Shown piece by piece: positions 15,770-25,256 of a DNA stretch of 64,000 nt (position 1 is its first letter; every line of letters begins with the position of its first letter). The stretch is from an uncultured Prevotella sp. (GTDB lineage Bacteria > Bacteroidota > Bacteroidia > Bacteroidales > Bacteroidaceae). The position numbers and the translations under genes were made by a program. The notes below the pieces were generated by a model. The model searched no databases. It was not told the DNA's origin and saw nothing but the letters and a program-made list of their open reading frames with translations. The DNA lies in assembly GCA_900554695.1 (NCBI GenBank), contig USHV01000007.1, positions 1 to 64,000 of the forward strand, written 5' to 3'.

Positions 15770-18700
15770 TTATTTTATCACCTTTGCTGTGAGCGTCTTG
15801 CTGCCTGCCTGTGCCTTCACGATGTACATTCCTGCGCCATATTGTGCGAACGGAATGGTGTTCTCGCCTGCATTCAGGTTGAGGCTTGCCACTGCCTGAC
15901 CGCTGGTCTTGTATATTGTCAGCGTGCCTTCTGCCGGCATATTGACGTGCAGCACGTCGGTAACAGGGTTAGGATAAACGTCGAGGCGGATGTCGCCTGT
16001 GGTTACGTCGTCGATGCCTGTGGCAATCTTGTCGCTGTAGAACAGCTGCCATTCGCTCATCTGAGCCAGTGTAGAGCCGCCGTTCTCAGTGATGACGAGG
16101 CGGTAGAAGTTGTATTCGTCGCTGTTGTCGAAGCTGTAGAACTGAGTGTTCTTGCGTGCGTAGAAGCTCAGTCCGCTGCGTGTGTCGAGCGTGGTCCATG
16201 TTCTTCCGTTCTTAGAACCCTGCAACTTCCAACCCTGCGGGTCGCGGGTAGAGTCGTCGTTAGCCGATGTTATGCTGTACATGTTGGCTTTCTCCGGTGT
16301 TCCTGTCTCATATTCTATCCACGGGTTGCCGAGGTAGTCGAAGAGGAATTTGGTGTCGGCAGAACCGTCATACAGCTTGTCGAGGTTCTCGTTGGCGTTG
16401 TCGTTGTTTATCTCCGCGGTCATTGTTCCGCCGTGACTTGTGATGTCGTTGTCCGACAGACATACTCCGTGTATCTGTATGTCGCCTATAACGATTGCAT
16501 CGGCAGCGTCGTCGGCAGCCTGCGTGAAGTTTATACGTATGCGCTTGTAGCTGTTGCTGTTGGATATGTTCGTGTTCTTGAACGCGCCCTTCGTGTTGAA
16601 TCGTGCGTTGGATACGGTTGAAAGAGTCGTCCACGATGTGCCGTCGTCAGAGCCCTGAATGGTATATTGTTTCGGGCTTCGGTCGCTGTCGTGACCGGCA
16701 CAAATGCGCAGTGTCGATATATTGACAGGTATTTCGGAACGGTATTCTATCCAAGCCTCACCGTTGAACGGCAGTGAGTAGGTGGTGTTGGCGTTGTTGT
16801 CGATGAGCGGACGTAGCGCGGTCTCGTCGGCATTGTCGGAAGCGAGGATGGTGCCTCCGTTGTCGGTGATGTCGTTTACGAGTTCGCCGTTCGGCTCAAT
16901 CTCGCCGAACATCTGCAGCTCGGCAACCTCGGCGGGAGCGTCTGTGGCGTTGATCACGAGGCGGAAGTTCTGATAACTCTTGTCGGTTGTGACCTTGTAG
17001 AACTGTGTGCAGCCGTTGTATGCCGTCTGCTGGTTGCTGCGTGAGTCGATAGGTGTCCACTCGGCGTTCTCATATCCGTAGAGAGTCCAGCTCTTAGGAG
17101 CATTGCCTGTCGATGCGGTTGTGATGCTGTAAGATGTTATCTTGTACAGAGCCTTGCTGTTGTAACGGTAGATTGAGTTGGTCTCGCCGTCGGTCATTGC
17201 AGATGTAGCGGCGTTCTTGTCGGTCACGGATGCGTCGCCTTCGTTGAGCGAACCGCCGTCGGCAGTGATGTCCGAAGCCGAGATTGCGAGTCCGTGGAGC
17301 TGCCATTCGCTGACAGAAAGGCTCGAAGCGCCGTTGTTCTTGCTTATGTTGAGGCGGAACATGGTGTATGCCTTGTCGGCTTTAGCGTCGTAGCGTTTCA
17401 GCTGACTGCGCGATGCGAAGGTCTGGTCGGTCTGTTCGTCGAGTGTTGTCCATGTTGATCCGTCGTTTGATGCCGACAGAGTCCAGCTCTTGGCGTCGGC
17501 CGATGCGTTGCCGCTTGCGCTGCCTATGGAGTAGCCTTTGAGCGTTACCGGTATCGGTGAGCGGTAAGTGAACTGTGCGCTTGTGGCCTGTACGGTGACT
17601 GCCGATGTGAGACTGTTGTCTATGAGAGCATCGGTCTGTACGCCGTCAACCGAAGCGGTGAGTGTTCCGCCGTTCTTTGTTATGTCGCCCGGAAGTTCGA
17701 GTGCGTCGGTAGTGAACTTGAACCAATCGACGTTGAAGCAGCTGCTTGTGGAGAAACCGGGCTGATATACGAGATATACATCGTGCTTTCCGTCGGTAGG
17801 AGTGATGTCTGCCGTTACGGTCTTCCAGCCTCCCGTCGCTGGTACACTGGCTGTTCCGATGAGTGTTCCGTCCGGAGCGCCGAGGCGTATTTCTATTTTC
17901 GCGTTGTCGGTGGTTGCGTCAGAAACTCTTATCTCCACCGTTCTTGCCGGACGGGTACCGAAGTCCACGTTGGCGTAGCAGGTGTAGTAATCGTTCTTTA
18001 TGTTGGTTATCTCGCTCTCGTTGCCGTTCGTTCCCGATGTGACATACACACCGCTGAGCGTGTTGAAATCCTCAGCCTCAATGGTAGAGTAGGCATCTTT
18101 CTCTATGGACTCGACACTCAGAGGAGCGTTGAAGGCAGCAGATATGGCTGTGGAGTTGCCGAACGGTTGATTGGCGAAGCTCTTGTAGTTGCCGTTTCCG
18201 TCTGTTTCAGTGTCCGACATCCAGTTTTCGTTCGATTTTGTGAGCCATGCTGATGAAGTCACACCCTTGGAGTTGCGGTTGTTGAAGGCCATGAACGCGT
18301 TGTCCTTCATCCATTCAATGTCTTCAGTCTTGCCCAGTTCTACGATGTAACGGCGCAGGTAGCGCATGAGAACACCCTTGAATCCGCACAAGTCACCATC
18401 AACAGTCTGACACACATTGATTATTCCGTCAGAGTTGCATAGGCGTTCCTTCGTACATTCCACGATTTTCTCGGCGTCGCGTTTGTACATTTCGTCGCCG
18501 TAGTGTTTGTACAGCATGAGCGCCGCTCCGAGCATTGTGCCCTGGTTGTAGGTCGATACCCAGCGGTTGTATCCTGTCGGCAGGTTGGTGCTCTCGTCCC
18601 ATGTGAAGCTGTCGTAAACCTCACCTGTCTGCGGATTGAACAGATACAGGCGCTGTTTCTCGTACAGACTGCGTGCTATTTCGTAGTATTCCTCCTTCTC

Positions 18701-19732
18701 ATCCTCATTGGTCAGTGCCATGGCTATGTAGCATGCAGCGACCTCAGTCGGGCCGTTGATGCAGGAGTTGGTACCGTTCTTTCCGCCGCTTTGTTGTGCC
18801 CAGCGCATCATTCCCCACTGGTTGTAGGCGCGGTCGAATATTCTGTCGAAGTTGTTTTTGGCGTAAGAACGGTACAGAGTGTTGCCTGTGAGGTGATAAG
18901 CACGTGCAGATGCGATGATCATCCACATCACGTCGTCGTTGAAATCGTGGCCGTACCATTTATAAACATCGTCGTATTTTAGGACAAGCCAGTCGCTTCC
19001 TACTGCCCATCTGAAGTAGTTGAACACGTCTCTGAACACGTTCAGATATTCATTGCGGCCCGTTGTCTCGAATGCGTCGAGCACTGTTTCCAGCATCTCG
19101 GCATCGCCCCAACCGCCTCCGTCGCCGAAGGTCTTGCCGTTGCTACCGCGGTCGCGCAGGTGCTGGGCAAGCCAGTCATCCATCATTTGGGTGCGTAGCT
19201 CGTCGGTGAAATCGGTTATCGGCTCAACCTCTTCGAGCTTCCACATCTGTGTGTTGGCCGGAGTGCTGCCGTCGGTCCATGCCGAGAAGTTCATGGTTTC
19301 GCCGTCGCTGGCGGCAGATGTCTGCAGTATGAATGTGTTGGATGCAGATGATTGCGTGATGACATAGTATCCGTCGTGTCCGTCAACAGCGTCAACATTC
19401 CATTGACCCATACTGCTTGTCGAAGCAGTCTGCTGTATTTTTGAGTTTGTGGATATCACTGCGGAATTGCGAGCGAGGTATTTTCCGGTGAACACATTCC
19501 TGAAAGAGAATGTTCCGTTGTCGTTGGCGATTGCCTCCCACTGCTGTGCCGGCACCTCAGTGTCGGTCCATACTACGACTGACGTGTTGTTTGCGAGCGA
19601 CGAGTTGTCCACAAACATCACTCTCTCTTCGTTGGCTGCGGACGCTATCCGGTAGGTTTTTCCCGGAACGATGTCGGCAGATGCCATGCCGGTGATGCCG
19701 GACATGAGCACAGTAAGTAATAGTTTCTTCAT
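15770..19732 (-). CDS. Giant secreted GH76 alpha-1,6-mannanase-like enzyme with multiple carbohydrate-binding modules
   Basis: A 1320-residue modular protein. Signal peptide MKKLLLTVLMSGITGMASA; a ricin-type beta-trefoil module at about 22-168; a GH76 catalytic domain at about 175-530 with the catalytic Asp pair D266-D267 in HDFNDDVMWM and supporting GGGWGDAEM and NGPTEVAACYIAMAL; a CBM6-like module (STIEAEDFNTL to CFNVDWFKF) at about 540-680; four successive F5/8 type-C-like modules, each opening with a DIT..GG motif, to about 1235; and a Por-type sorting tail (LDVYPNPVTDVLHVN to VKAQAGSKTLTAKVIK) pointing to type IX secretion. Known GH76 enzymes cut alpha-1,6-mannan backbones of yeast walls or bacterial glycans. 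No SusCD pair is adjacent. The number of appended modules is high for the family. Confidence 0.92.
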   Translation of the reverse strand: MKKLLLTVLMSGITGMASADIVPGKTYRIASAANEERVMFVDNSSLANNTSVVVWTDTEVPAQQWEAIANDNGTFSFRNVFTGKYLARNSAVISTNSKIQQTASTSSMGQWNVDAVDGHDGYYVITQSSASNTFILQTSAASDGETMNFSAWTDGSTPANTQMWKLEEVEPITDFTDELRTQMMDDWLAQHLRDRGSNGKTFGDGGGWGDAEMLETVLDAFETTGRNEYLNVFRDVFNYFRWAVGSDWLVLKYDDVYKWYGHDFNDDVMWMIIASARAYHLTGNTLYRSYAKNNFDRIFDRAYNQWGMMRWAQQSGGKNGTNSCINGPTEVAACYIAMALTNEDEKEEYYEIARSLYEKQRLYLFNPQTGEVYDSFTWDESTNLPTGYNRWVSTYNQGTMLGAALMLYKHYGDEMYKRDAEKIVECTKERLCNSDGIINVCQTVDGDLCGFKGVLMRYLRRYIVELGKTEDIEWMKDNAFMAFNNRNSKGVTSSAWLTKSNENWMSDTETDGNGNYKSFANQPFGNSTAISAAFNAPLSVESIEKDAYSTIEAEDFNTLSGVYVTSGTNGNESEITNIKNDYYTCYANVDFGTRPARTVEIRVSDATTDNAKIEIRLGAPDGTLIGTASVPATGGWKTVTADITPTDGKHDVYLVYQPGFSTSSCFNVDWFKFTTDALELPGDITKNGGTLTASVDGVQTDALIDNSLTSAVTVQATSAQFTYRSPIPVTLKGYSIGSASGNASADAKSWTLSASNDGSTWTTLDEQTDQTFASRSQLKRYDAKADKAYTMFRLNISKNNGASSLSVSEWQLHGLAISASDITADGGSLNEGDASVTDKNAATSAMTDGETNSIYRYNSKALYKITSYSITTASTGNAPKSWTLYGYENAEWTPIDSRSNQQTAYNGCTQFYKVTTDKSYQNFRLVINATDAPAEVAELQMFGEIEPNGELVNDITDNGGTILASDNADETALRPLIDNNANTTYSLPFNGEAWIEYRSEIPVNISTLRICAGHDSDRSPKQYTIQGSDDGTSWTTLSTVSNARFNTKGAFKNTNISNSNSYKRIRINFTQAADDAADAIVIGDIQIHGVCLSDNDITSHGGTMTAEINNDNANENLDKLYDGSADTKFLFDYLGNPWIEYETGTPEKANMYSITSANDDSTRDPQGWKLQGSKNGRTWTTLDTRSGLSFYARKNTQFYSFDNSDEYNFYRLVITENGGSTLAQMSEWQLFYSDKIATGIDDVTTGDIRLDVYPNPVTDVLHVNMPAEGTLTIYKTSGQAVASLNLNAGENTIPFAQYGAGMYIVKAQAGSKTLTAKVIK

Positions 19733-19957
19733 TTGCGGTTTTATATGTAGTTAAGTAATATACACGTAAGAAAGGAACGATCCGTACTCATCGTATGAAG
19801 ACACCGGTCTCATCGTGTGCGCGTCATTGCGCCGGGTGTCTTGTCAAAACTTCGCTGTGTGCTGCGCGGATGCTCCTTGCGCAGCGTTTGTTGACGTTAT
19901 GTTATATGTATATATTTATGTCTGGCACGTGTGACAGCTATTTTCCTTTACGCTGTC

Positions 19958-20887
19958 CTATTCTTTCATATCCCTTGTGTAGGTCTCTGTCTCGAGAGCC
20001 TCCACCTTCTGTATCTGCGCGTTGTCGAAATTTTCGTCGCCCGATATGAGCAGCCTGCGGCAGTCTGTCGTGGTGAATCGCTGTATAGCCTGTTCGTCAG
20101 CCTCGCCGCTGCAGGTGTATTCCATTCCTCCGATGTTTATGTGTTCGCCTGGTATTGCGTCGCGCAGGGTCACTCTCACCAATCCTTTGAAGGCAGTGCC
20201 GAAGTCATACACCACGCTGTCGCCTTCAATGTCGAAATATCGTTGCTGTCTTATGTTTCCTATTTTTGCTGCTTCGTAGCGTATCATACGTTGTTCGGCT
20301 GGTCTCATGCCGGTGGTCTCAGCCATTACAGATGGTATCCAGCATGCCACATCGAGGTCGCCTGTGTACGATGAAATGGGGCTTTTTGTGGCATCAATCC
20401 GCTCATATCCGTCTTTTGTGAACGATGTAGCGTCTGTCCGGCACAACCATCCGTCGTCGGTGTTATATGCGAAAGGCTTCCCGTCGGCGTCGCGGCCGTA
20501 GAACGATAAAGCCATCTGTGCCGGCACGATGTGAGGAAATGACGGAGCGAAGCACACAGCCACAGTGTTTGTGTCGGGCCTCATGAAGCGTGTCACATCG
20601 TATGTTATGGCAATCGGATTGTCCGACATGGGTTCGCGCAAAGGTGTCAGAACGTCGCCGGTGACATTGCGCTGATTGACGTAAAGCTCCACATATCCTG
20701 TTGTGGCGACTGTTATGCAGGCATTACGAGGCCTTCCCTCCGTTGTGAACGACTGTCTGAACCACACCACCGCGCAGCTGTCCGGCTGCGGATAGGATAT
20801 CCATGACAATCCGAATTGTTGTGCGGTGCAGTCCAGACACCACAGCAGCGTTACGATTATTGCTGCAAATTTATTAATGTCAGACAT
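19958..20887 (-). CDS. Rhamnosidase-like beta-sandwich protein without the catalytic domain
   Basis: 309 residues with an N-terminal signal (AAIIVTLLWCLDCTAQ). Residues about 35-150 (VVWFRQSF, YVELYVNQRNVTGDVLTP, YDVTRFMRPDTNTVAVCFAP) resemble the Bac_rhamnosid_N or galactose-binding-like sandwich, and about 205-295 (VYDFGTAFKGLVRVTLRDAIPGEH, IGGMEYTCSGEADEQAIQRFT) resembles the concanavalin-like sandwich of GH78 alpha-L-rhamnosidases. The alpha/alpha barrel with its catalytic Asp/Glu residues is absent, and the frame closes with a normal stop. A TATCTTTG promoter box lies about 35 bases upstream. It may be a stand-alone glycan-binding protein or the relic of a larger enzyme; I favour the first because the frame is intact and has a promoter. 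It is 225 bases upstream of the GH76 gene on the same strand. Confidence 0.7.
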   Translation of the reverse strand: MSDINKFAAIIVTLLWCLDCTAQQFGLSWISYPQPDSCAVVWFRQSFTTEGRPRNACITVATTGYVELYVNQRNVTGDVLTPLREPMSDNPIAITYDVTRFMRPDTNTVAVCFAPSFPHIVPAQMALSFYGRDADGKPFAYNTDDGWLCRTDATSFTKDGYERIDATKSPISSYTGDLDVACWIPSVMAETTGMRPAEQRMIRYEAAKIGNIRQQRYFDIEGDSVVYDFGTAFKGLVRVTLRDAIPGEHINIGGMEYTCSGEADEQAIQRFTTTDCRRLLISGDENFDNAQIQKVEALETETYTRDMKE

Positions 20888-20920
20888 ACGTGAGTGTTAA
20901 TAGTAACGCTGATCTATGTG

Positions 20921-20928
20921 CAAAGATA
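20921..20928 (-). promoter_or_regulatory. Bacteroidetes -7 box (TATCTTTG) for the rhamnosidase-like gene
   Basis: Reads TATCTTTG on the minus strand, about 33 bases upstream of the start codon, giving a leader of about 25 bases. Confidence 0.7.
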
Positions 20929-21022
20929 ATGTTTTTTTGTAAATATCGGCGACGGTATGAGAATATTTTAACGTATAGCGACGCACATCGTATGATGTAG
21001 ATGTGCGCCGCACGCGTTGTTT

Positions 21023-22150
21023 TCAGCGATGGCTGTCGTAATAGTTTTTCACTCTTACGGCGTCAATAGGCCGGTCGGTAGTGATGAACTGAACGCCGAG
21101 ATTGGTCATTTCCGCCATTTCATCGGGCTTGTTCACGGTCCATACATTGACTGTCATGCCCAGCTGGCGAGCCTCCTTCACCCATTCGGGATGCTTGCGG
21201 AACTCGTTGATGTGATAGTCTATGCCGGTGCATCCAATCTTTTTGCGCTCGGCAGGAGCTATTCCTCCGGTGAGCGCAGCCACCTTGGCATGCGGGTCGT
21301 CGGCCGCAATCTGGTTGCAGGCATCATCGCTGAACGATATGTATTCCACCTTGTCCTGCACTCCTGCCTTCTTAACGGCCTTCACAGCGGCTGTCGCAGC
21401 TGCTCTGTTGCGTGCCTCGTCGCCGTGGTCTTTTATCTCTATTATGAGTTTTGTAGGGCTGTCGCTGGACTTCATCATGTCGAGAAACTCGGTGAGTTCG
21501 GGCATTTTCTCACCATTGGCGAGCGTGAGCATGCGGCAAGAGTCGGCCGGAGTATTCATTATGACATGGCCGTCGAGCTCTTTGTCATGGTTCACCATGA
21601 GATGTCCGTCGGGCGTAAGCCACACGTCGGTCTCCGATCCGTATATCTTCATCTCGAGAGCCTTGCGCAGCGATTCGCGCGAGTTCTGTGCCGAACCTTC
21701 CGCTGCCCAGAAACCTCTGTGAGCTATCACCTGAGAGCTTTCGGGCATGGTGGCGACAATGTTGATGCGTGTGCGTCCCAGCTGTTGGCACGAAGTGCCT
21801 CTCAGCCGTGTAAGTATGAAATTGCCCGATTTCATCGACTGTGGAATGACTACGCTCACGGCCGTGTCGCCTTTCATCGTCGTCTCGAGAACGAGCGGTT
21901 GCCATGAAGTGTCGGCATAGGCAAAGACAATCTTGTCGCCCGGGCGGAAGTCACGTCCTTTGATGTTGAATGTCGTTCCGGGAACTACGGCGTAACCCAT
22001 GTCGAAGCGTGGAGCCGGCCGGCCACGACGCTGCATGCGCGGTCTGTCTTGTCTGCGGTTGTTGTTGTCGGTCTGTGCTGTCGCGATGGATGCCGGCATT
22101 ACTGCCATGGCTGCGAGCAAAGCTACGAAAAACAGAAATCTTGTTTTCAT
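21023..22150 (-). CDS. Secreted glycerophosphodiester phosphodiesterase with N-terminal TIG-like domain
   Basis: Hydrolyses glycerophosphodiesters to glycerol-3-phosphate and an alcohol, here outside the cytoplasm. Signal peptide MKTRFLFFVALLAAMAVMPASIATA; a basic low-complexity linker; an IPT/TIG-like beta domain at about 50-135 (TTFNIKGRDFRPGDKIVFAYAD); then the GDPD barrel with VIAHRGFW, E-T-D-V-W-L-T followed by DGHLMVNHD, LIIEIKD, and MTVNVWTVNKPDEM near the end. The His, Glu, Asp and second His of the catalytic and metal site are all present. 375 residues. The neighbour upstream is gyrB on the same strand, but a terminator lies between them, so it is probably transcribed alone. Confidence 0.93.
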   Translation of the reverse strand: MKTRFLFFVALLAAMAVMPASIATAQTDNNNRRQDRPRMQRRGRPAPRFDMGYAVVPGTTFNIKGRDFRPGDKIVFAYADTSWQPLVLETTMKGDTAVSVVIPQSMKSGNFILTRLRGTSCQQLGRTRINIVATMPESSQVIAHRGFWAAEGSAQNSRESLRKALEMKIYGSETDVWLTPDGHLMVNHDKELDGHVIMNTPADSCRMLTLANGEKMPELTEFLDMMKSSDSPTKLIIEIKDHGDEARNRAAATAAVKAVKKAGVQDKVEYISFSDDACNQIAADDPHAKVAALTGGIAPAERKKIGCTGIDYHINEFRKHPEWVKEARQLGMTVNVWTVNKPDEMAEMTNLGVQFITTDRPIDAVRVKNYYDSHR

Positions 22151-22221
22151 AATGGTATGTATTTAGGATGAATGTGTCGGTCGGGTCGTGATGCGGCGCT
22201 GAGCGGCGGTTGTTATCTGCT

Positions 22222-22258
22222 AAAAAGGCCGTGCCGCTTTTGTGCTGCACGACCTTTC
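22222..22258 (-). terminator. Rho-independent terminator of gyrB (minus strand)
   Basis: On the minus strand AAAGGTCGTGCAGC pairs with a GCACGGCCTTT arm around a loop containing AAAAG, with a G-U pair, and is followed by TTTAG. It lies just past the gyrB stop. Confidence 0.75.
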
Positions 22259-22280
22259 GGTTATATGTTTCTGCGTTTTC

Positions 22281-24254
22281 TCATGCGTCGATGTTTGCGT
22301 ATGTGGCGTTCTGCTCGATGAACTGGCGGCGCGGTTCAACGTCGTCGCCCATAAGCATTGAGAATACTTCGTCGGCCTCTGCCGCATTTTCTATTGTCAC
22401 CTGTTTGAGCAGACGGCGTTTCGGGTCCATTGTCGTTTCCCAAAGCTGCTCGGGGTTCATCTCACCAAGACCTTTGTAGCGCTGTGTATGCAGGCTCTTG
22501 TTGTCCTCCTTGCCGCCGGCATAGCGGTCGATGAAAGCCTGACGCTGCTGCTCGGTGTAGCAATATTCCTTCACCTGGTTCTTGTATGAGCAGAGATAGA
22601 GCGGCGGAGTGGCGATGTAGAGATGGCCTTCCTGAATGATTCTCGGCATGAAGCGGTAGAACAGAGTCATGATGAGTGTGTCGATGTGAGAGCCATCGAC
22701 ATCGGCATCGGTCATGATTATTATCTTGTCGTAGCGCAGTTTGTCGATGTTGGCTTCCTTGTCGTCCTCGCCATCAACGCCGAAGCGCACGCCGATACTC
22801 TGTATGATGTTCATCACCGACTCGCTCTCGAACACCTTGTGCCACATCACTTTCTCCACGTTCAGAATCTTTCCGCGCAGTGGAAGTATGGCCTGAGTGT
22901 AGCGGTCGCGGCCCTGTTTTGCCGAACCGCCGGCCGAATCTCCCTCGACGAGGAATATCTCGCACTCCTTCGGATCCTTGTTCGAGCAGTCGGCCAGCTT
23001 ACCGGGCAGACCTCCTCCGGTCATCGGGTTCTTGCGCTGAACGCTCTCGCGTGCCTTACGTGCGGCTATACGTGCCGTCGCGGCGAGTATCACCTTGTCG
23101 CAGATGAGCTTTGCCTCCTTCGGATGTTCCTCCAGATAGTTTGCCAAAGCCTCGCTCACAGCCTGCTGTACAGCACCGGCCACCTCGTTGTTTCCGAGCT
23201 TTGTCTTGGTCTGACCTTCAAACTGTGGCTCTGCCACTTTAATGGAAATGACGGCCGTAAGACCCTCGCGGAAGTCCTCTCCGGCTATTTCTATCTTCGC
23301 TTTCTCGATGTTCTTTGATATTGTCGGATCAGAGTCAGCGTAGTTTTTGAGCGTACGTGTGAGAGCCGCACGGAATCCGGTGAGGTGCGTACCTCCCTCT
23401 ATTGTGTTGATGTTGTTTACGTATGAGTGGATGTTCTCGGTGTAGTCGGTGTTATACATCACGGCCACCTCGATAGGCACACCCTGTTTCTCAGTCTTGA
23501 GATAGATGACGTCGTCGAACAGATGAGTGCGGTGACGGTCGATGTAGCGCACGAACTCCTTGAGTCCGTCCTTTGCGTGGAACACTTCCTCACGTGTCTT
23601 GCCTTCCTCGTCGGGGCGAAGGTCGCGCAGTGTTATGCGTATGCCGGCATTAAGATAGGCCAGCTCTCGCATACGTCGTGCCACGATGTCCCACTGGAAG
23701 TGGGTTGTCGTGAATATGGTGGGGTCGGGCCAGAACTGCTGACGTGTACCGCGCAGGTTGGTCTCGCCTACAACCTTTACAGGATAGAGCGGCTTTCCCT
23801 TCTCATATTCCTGCTGGTATATCTTGCCGTCGCGGAACACCTGTGACTTCATGTGAGTGGAAAGAGCGTTTACACAGCTCACACCCACACCGTGCAGACC
23901 ACCGCTGACCTTGTAGGAACCCTTGTCGAACTTACCTCCGGCGTGCAATACTGTCATTACGACCTCGAGTGCCGACTTGTGGAGTTTCTTGTGTTCGTCC
24001 ACCGGTATGCCTCGTCCGTTATCCTGGACGGTTATGGATTCGTCTTCGTTGATGGTAACTTCTATGTCGGTGCAGAATCCGGCCATGGCCTCGTCTATTG
24101 AGTTGTCCACGGTCTCATTTACCAGATGGTGCAAACCTTTCTCGCTTATGTCGCCGATATACATCGCCGGGCGTTTGCGCACGGCCTCAAGTCCTTCGAG
24201 AACCTGGATGTTACTGGCAGAATAATTGCTAGCGTTGTTTTGTGTATCAGTCAT
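22281..24254 (-). CDS. gyrB: DNA gyrase subunit B
   Basis: ATPase subunit of type II topoisomerase; with GyrA it introduces negative supercoils. The N-terminal GHKL ATPase domain shows RKRPAMYIGD, ETVDNSIDEAMAG (Bergerat N box), QDNGRGIPVDEH and GGLHGVGVSCVNALS. The transducer follows (to about 400), then the TOPRIM domain with LVEGDSAGGSAKQGRDR, ILPLRGKILNVEK and ITDADVDGSHI, and the C-terminal LHTQRYKGLGEMNPEQLWETTM characteristic of GyrB. 657 residues, no insertion of the gamma-proteobacterial type. The start ATG at 24254 sits about 25 bases downstream of a TAAATTTG box. Confidence 0.98.
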   Translation of the reverse strand: MTDTQNNASNYSASNIQVLEGLEAVRKRPAMYIGDISEKGLHHLVNETVDNSIDEAMAGFCTDIEVTINEDESITVQDNGRGIPVDEHKKLHKSALEVVMTVLHAGGKFDKGSYKVSGGLHGVGVSCVNALSTHMKSQVFRDGKIYQQEYEKGKPLYPVKVVGETNLRGTRQQFWPDPTIFTTTHFQWDIVARRMRELAYLNAGIRITLRDLRPDEEGKTREEVFHAKDGLKEFVRYIDRHRTHLFDDVIYLKTEKQGVPIEVAVMYNTDYTENIHSYVNNINTIEGGTHLTGFRAALTRTLKNYADSDPTISKNIEKAKIEIAGEDFREGLTAVISIKVAEPQFEGQTKTKLGNNEVAGAVQQAVSEALANYLEEHPKEAKLICDKVILAATARIAARKARESVQRKNPMTGGGLPGKLADCSNKDPKECEIFLVEGDSAGGSAKQGRDRYTQAILPLRGKILNVEKVMWHKVFESESVMNIIQSIGVRFGVDGEDDKEANIDKLRYDKIIIMTDADVDGSHIDTLIMTLFYRFMPRIIQEGHLYIATPPLYLCSYKNQVKEYCYTEQQRQAFIDRYAGGKEDNKSLHTQRYKGLGEMNPEQLWETTMDPKRRLLKQVTIENAAEADEVFSMLMGDDVEPRRQFIEQNATYANIDA

Positions 24255-24280
24255 TTCTTTGCATGAAAAATAATAACATG

Positions 24281-24288
24281 CAAATTTA
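24281..24288 (-). promoter_or_regulatory. Bacteroidetes -7 box (TAAATTTG) for gyrB
   Basis: On the minus strand TAAATTTG matches TAnnTTTG exactly and lies 27 bases upstream of the gyrB start, giving a leader of about 20 bases. Confidence 0.75.
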
Positions 24289-24444
24289 CGAAAAAAAACT
24301 TGTCGGGCGAAATTTTTATCATTAAAATAACCTACTTTCGGACTTATGTTTCAGGTGTGTGGCGCAACCCGTAAAACCGCCGTGTGCAATCGGGCTGCGT
24401 GGCGTGGCTCTTACGGCGTGAGAACCTGAATAAGAGGGTGGCGC

Positions 24445-24966
24445 TCAGGGCTGTATGGGTGCTGTCGCGTTGTCGTGTTCGAGGTTGAGAAGGAAGCGTT
24501 TCACGTCGAGTCCTCCGCCGTATCCCGTCAGACTGTTGTCGCTGCCGGTTATGCGGTGGCACGGGATTATGACCGACAGTGCGTTTGCCCCCACCGCGCT
24601 TGCCACCGCGCGGACGGCTGTGGGGCGTCCTATCGACCGGGCAAGGTCGGCATAGCTGACGGTAGAACCGTAATTAACGTGCAGCAGTTCGTTCCATACT
24701 GTTTTCTGAAAAAGCGTACCGCAAAGCAGCAGGGGCAGGTTGAACCGTCGGCGACGGCCCGCGAAATACTCGTCGAGCTGTGCGGCAGCCATTCTGTTGG
24801 TGTCGCACGGACCTTCCTCGAACAGTGTTCCGAGAGTGCGGCACAGGCGGCGGTAGATGGCCGTGCTGTGGCGTCCGTCGAGCCAGTCGCACATACACAG
24901 TTGTCCGTCGTAAGAACCCAGCAGCAGGGTGGCGCACGGAGCGTGATAGAGAGTTGTAATTATCAT
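24445..24966 (-). CDS. ogt: Methylated-DNA-protein-cysteine S-methyltransferase
   Basis: Suicidal repair protein that moves the methyl group from O6-methylguanine to its own cysteine. The C-terminal domain carries the signature SVIIPCHRITGSDNSLTGYGGG with the acceptor Cys in PCHR, and the preceding VRAVASAVGANALS helix-turn-helix with the arginine finger. The N-terminal half (LLGSYDGQLCMCDW, DEYFAGRRRRFNLPL) is the usual ribonuclease-H-like domain. 173 residues, as expected for Ogt-type proteins; no AdaA domain. A TATCTTTG box is 30 bases upstream on the minus strand. It is separated from gyrB by about 190 bases and seems to be a single-gene unit. Confidence 0.95.
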   Translation of the reverse strand: MIITTLYHAPCATLLLGSYDGQLCMCDWLDGRHSTAIYRRLCRTLGTLFEEGPCDTNRMAAAQLDEYFAGRRRRFNLPLLLCGTLFQKTVWNELLHVNYGSTVSYADLARSIGRPTAVRAVASAVGANALSVIIPCHRITGSDNSLTGYGGGLDVKRFLLNLEHDNATAPIQP

Positions 24967-24995
24967 GATTTCAGGTGTTGTTGGTCAGTATTCGA

Positions 24996-25003
24996 CAAAG
25001 ATA
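24996..25003 (-). promoter_or_regulatory. Bacteroidetes -7 box (TATCTTTG) for ogt
   Basis: Perfect TAnnTTTG on the minus strand, 30 bases upstream of the ogt start. Confidence 0.7.
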
Positions 25004-25199
25004 GTAAAAATATTCATTCCTTGCTTTTCCTTCATGCTGAAAAAACAGGTTTGCCGGCTGCCGGCAATAATGTCTTCCGACTGTATGGCGTCATCCACAT
25101 GATATGTAGTTTTTTGCATAAATATACATTCCGGCATATTGTTTTTGCATAAACTCCGGACCTCAACTCGCTGAGAATCGTTTTAAAATGAGCAGACGG

Positions 25200-25256
25200 G
25201 GTTTCGGCCGCAAATACGCGAGTTTTGAGCACTTTGCGTAAATGGCTGACAGATAG
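25200..25256 (+). repeat. Leader segment preceding array B (shorter, diverged copy)
   Basis: The block GGCCGCAAATACGCGA, then GAGCACTTTGCGTAAATGGC and TGACA, aligns in order with GGACGCAAATTCTCGA, GAGACTTACGCAAAATGC and TGGACA of copy 1 (7483-7530). Array B begins directly after it, in the same leader-then-array polarity. The left stem arm and the ACCCCGAAAAATAA block seen in the other two copies are not found. Confidence 0.55.
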
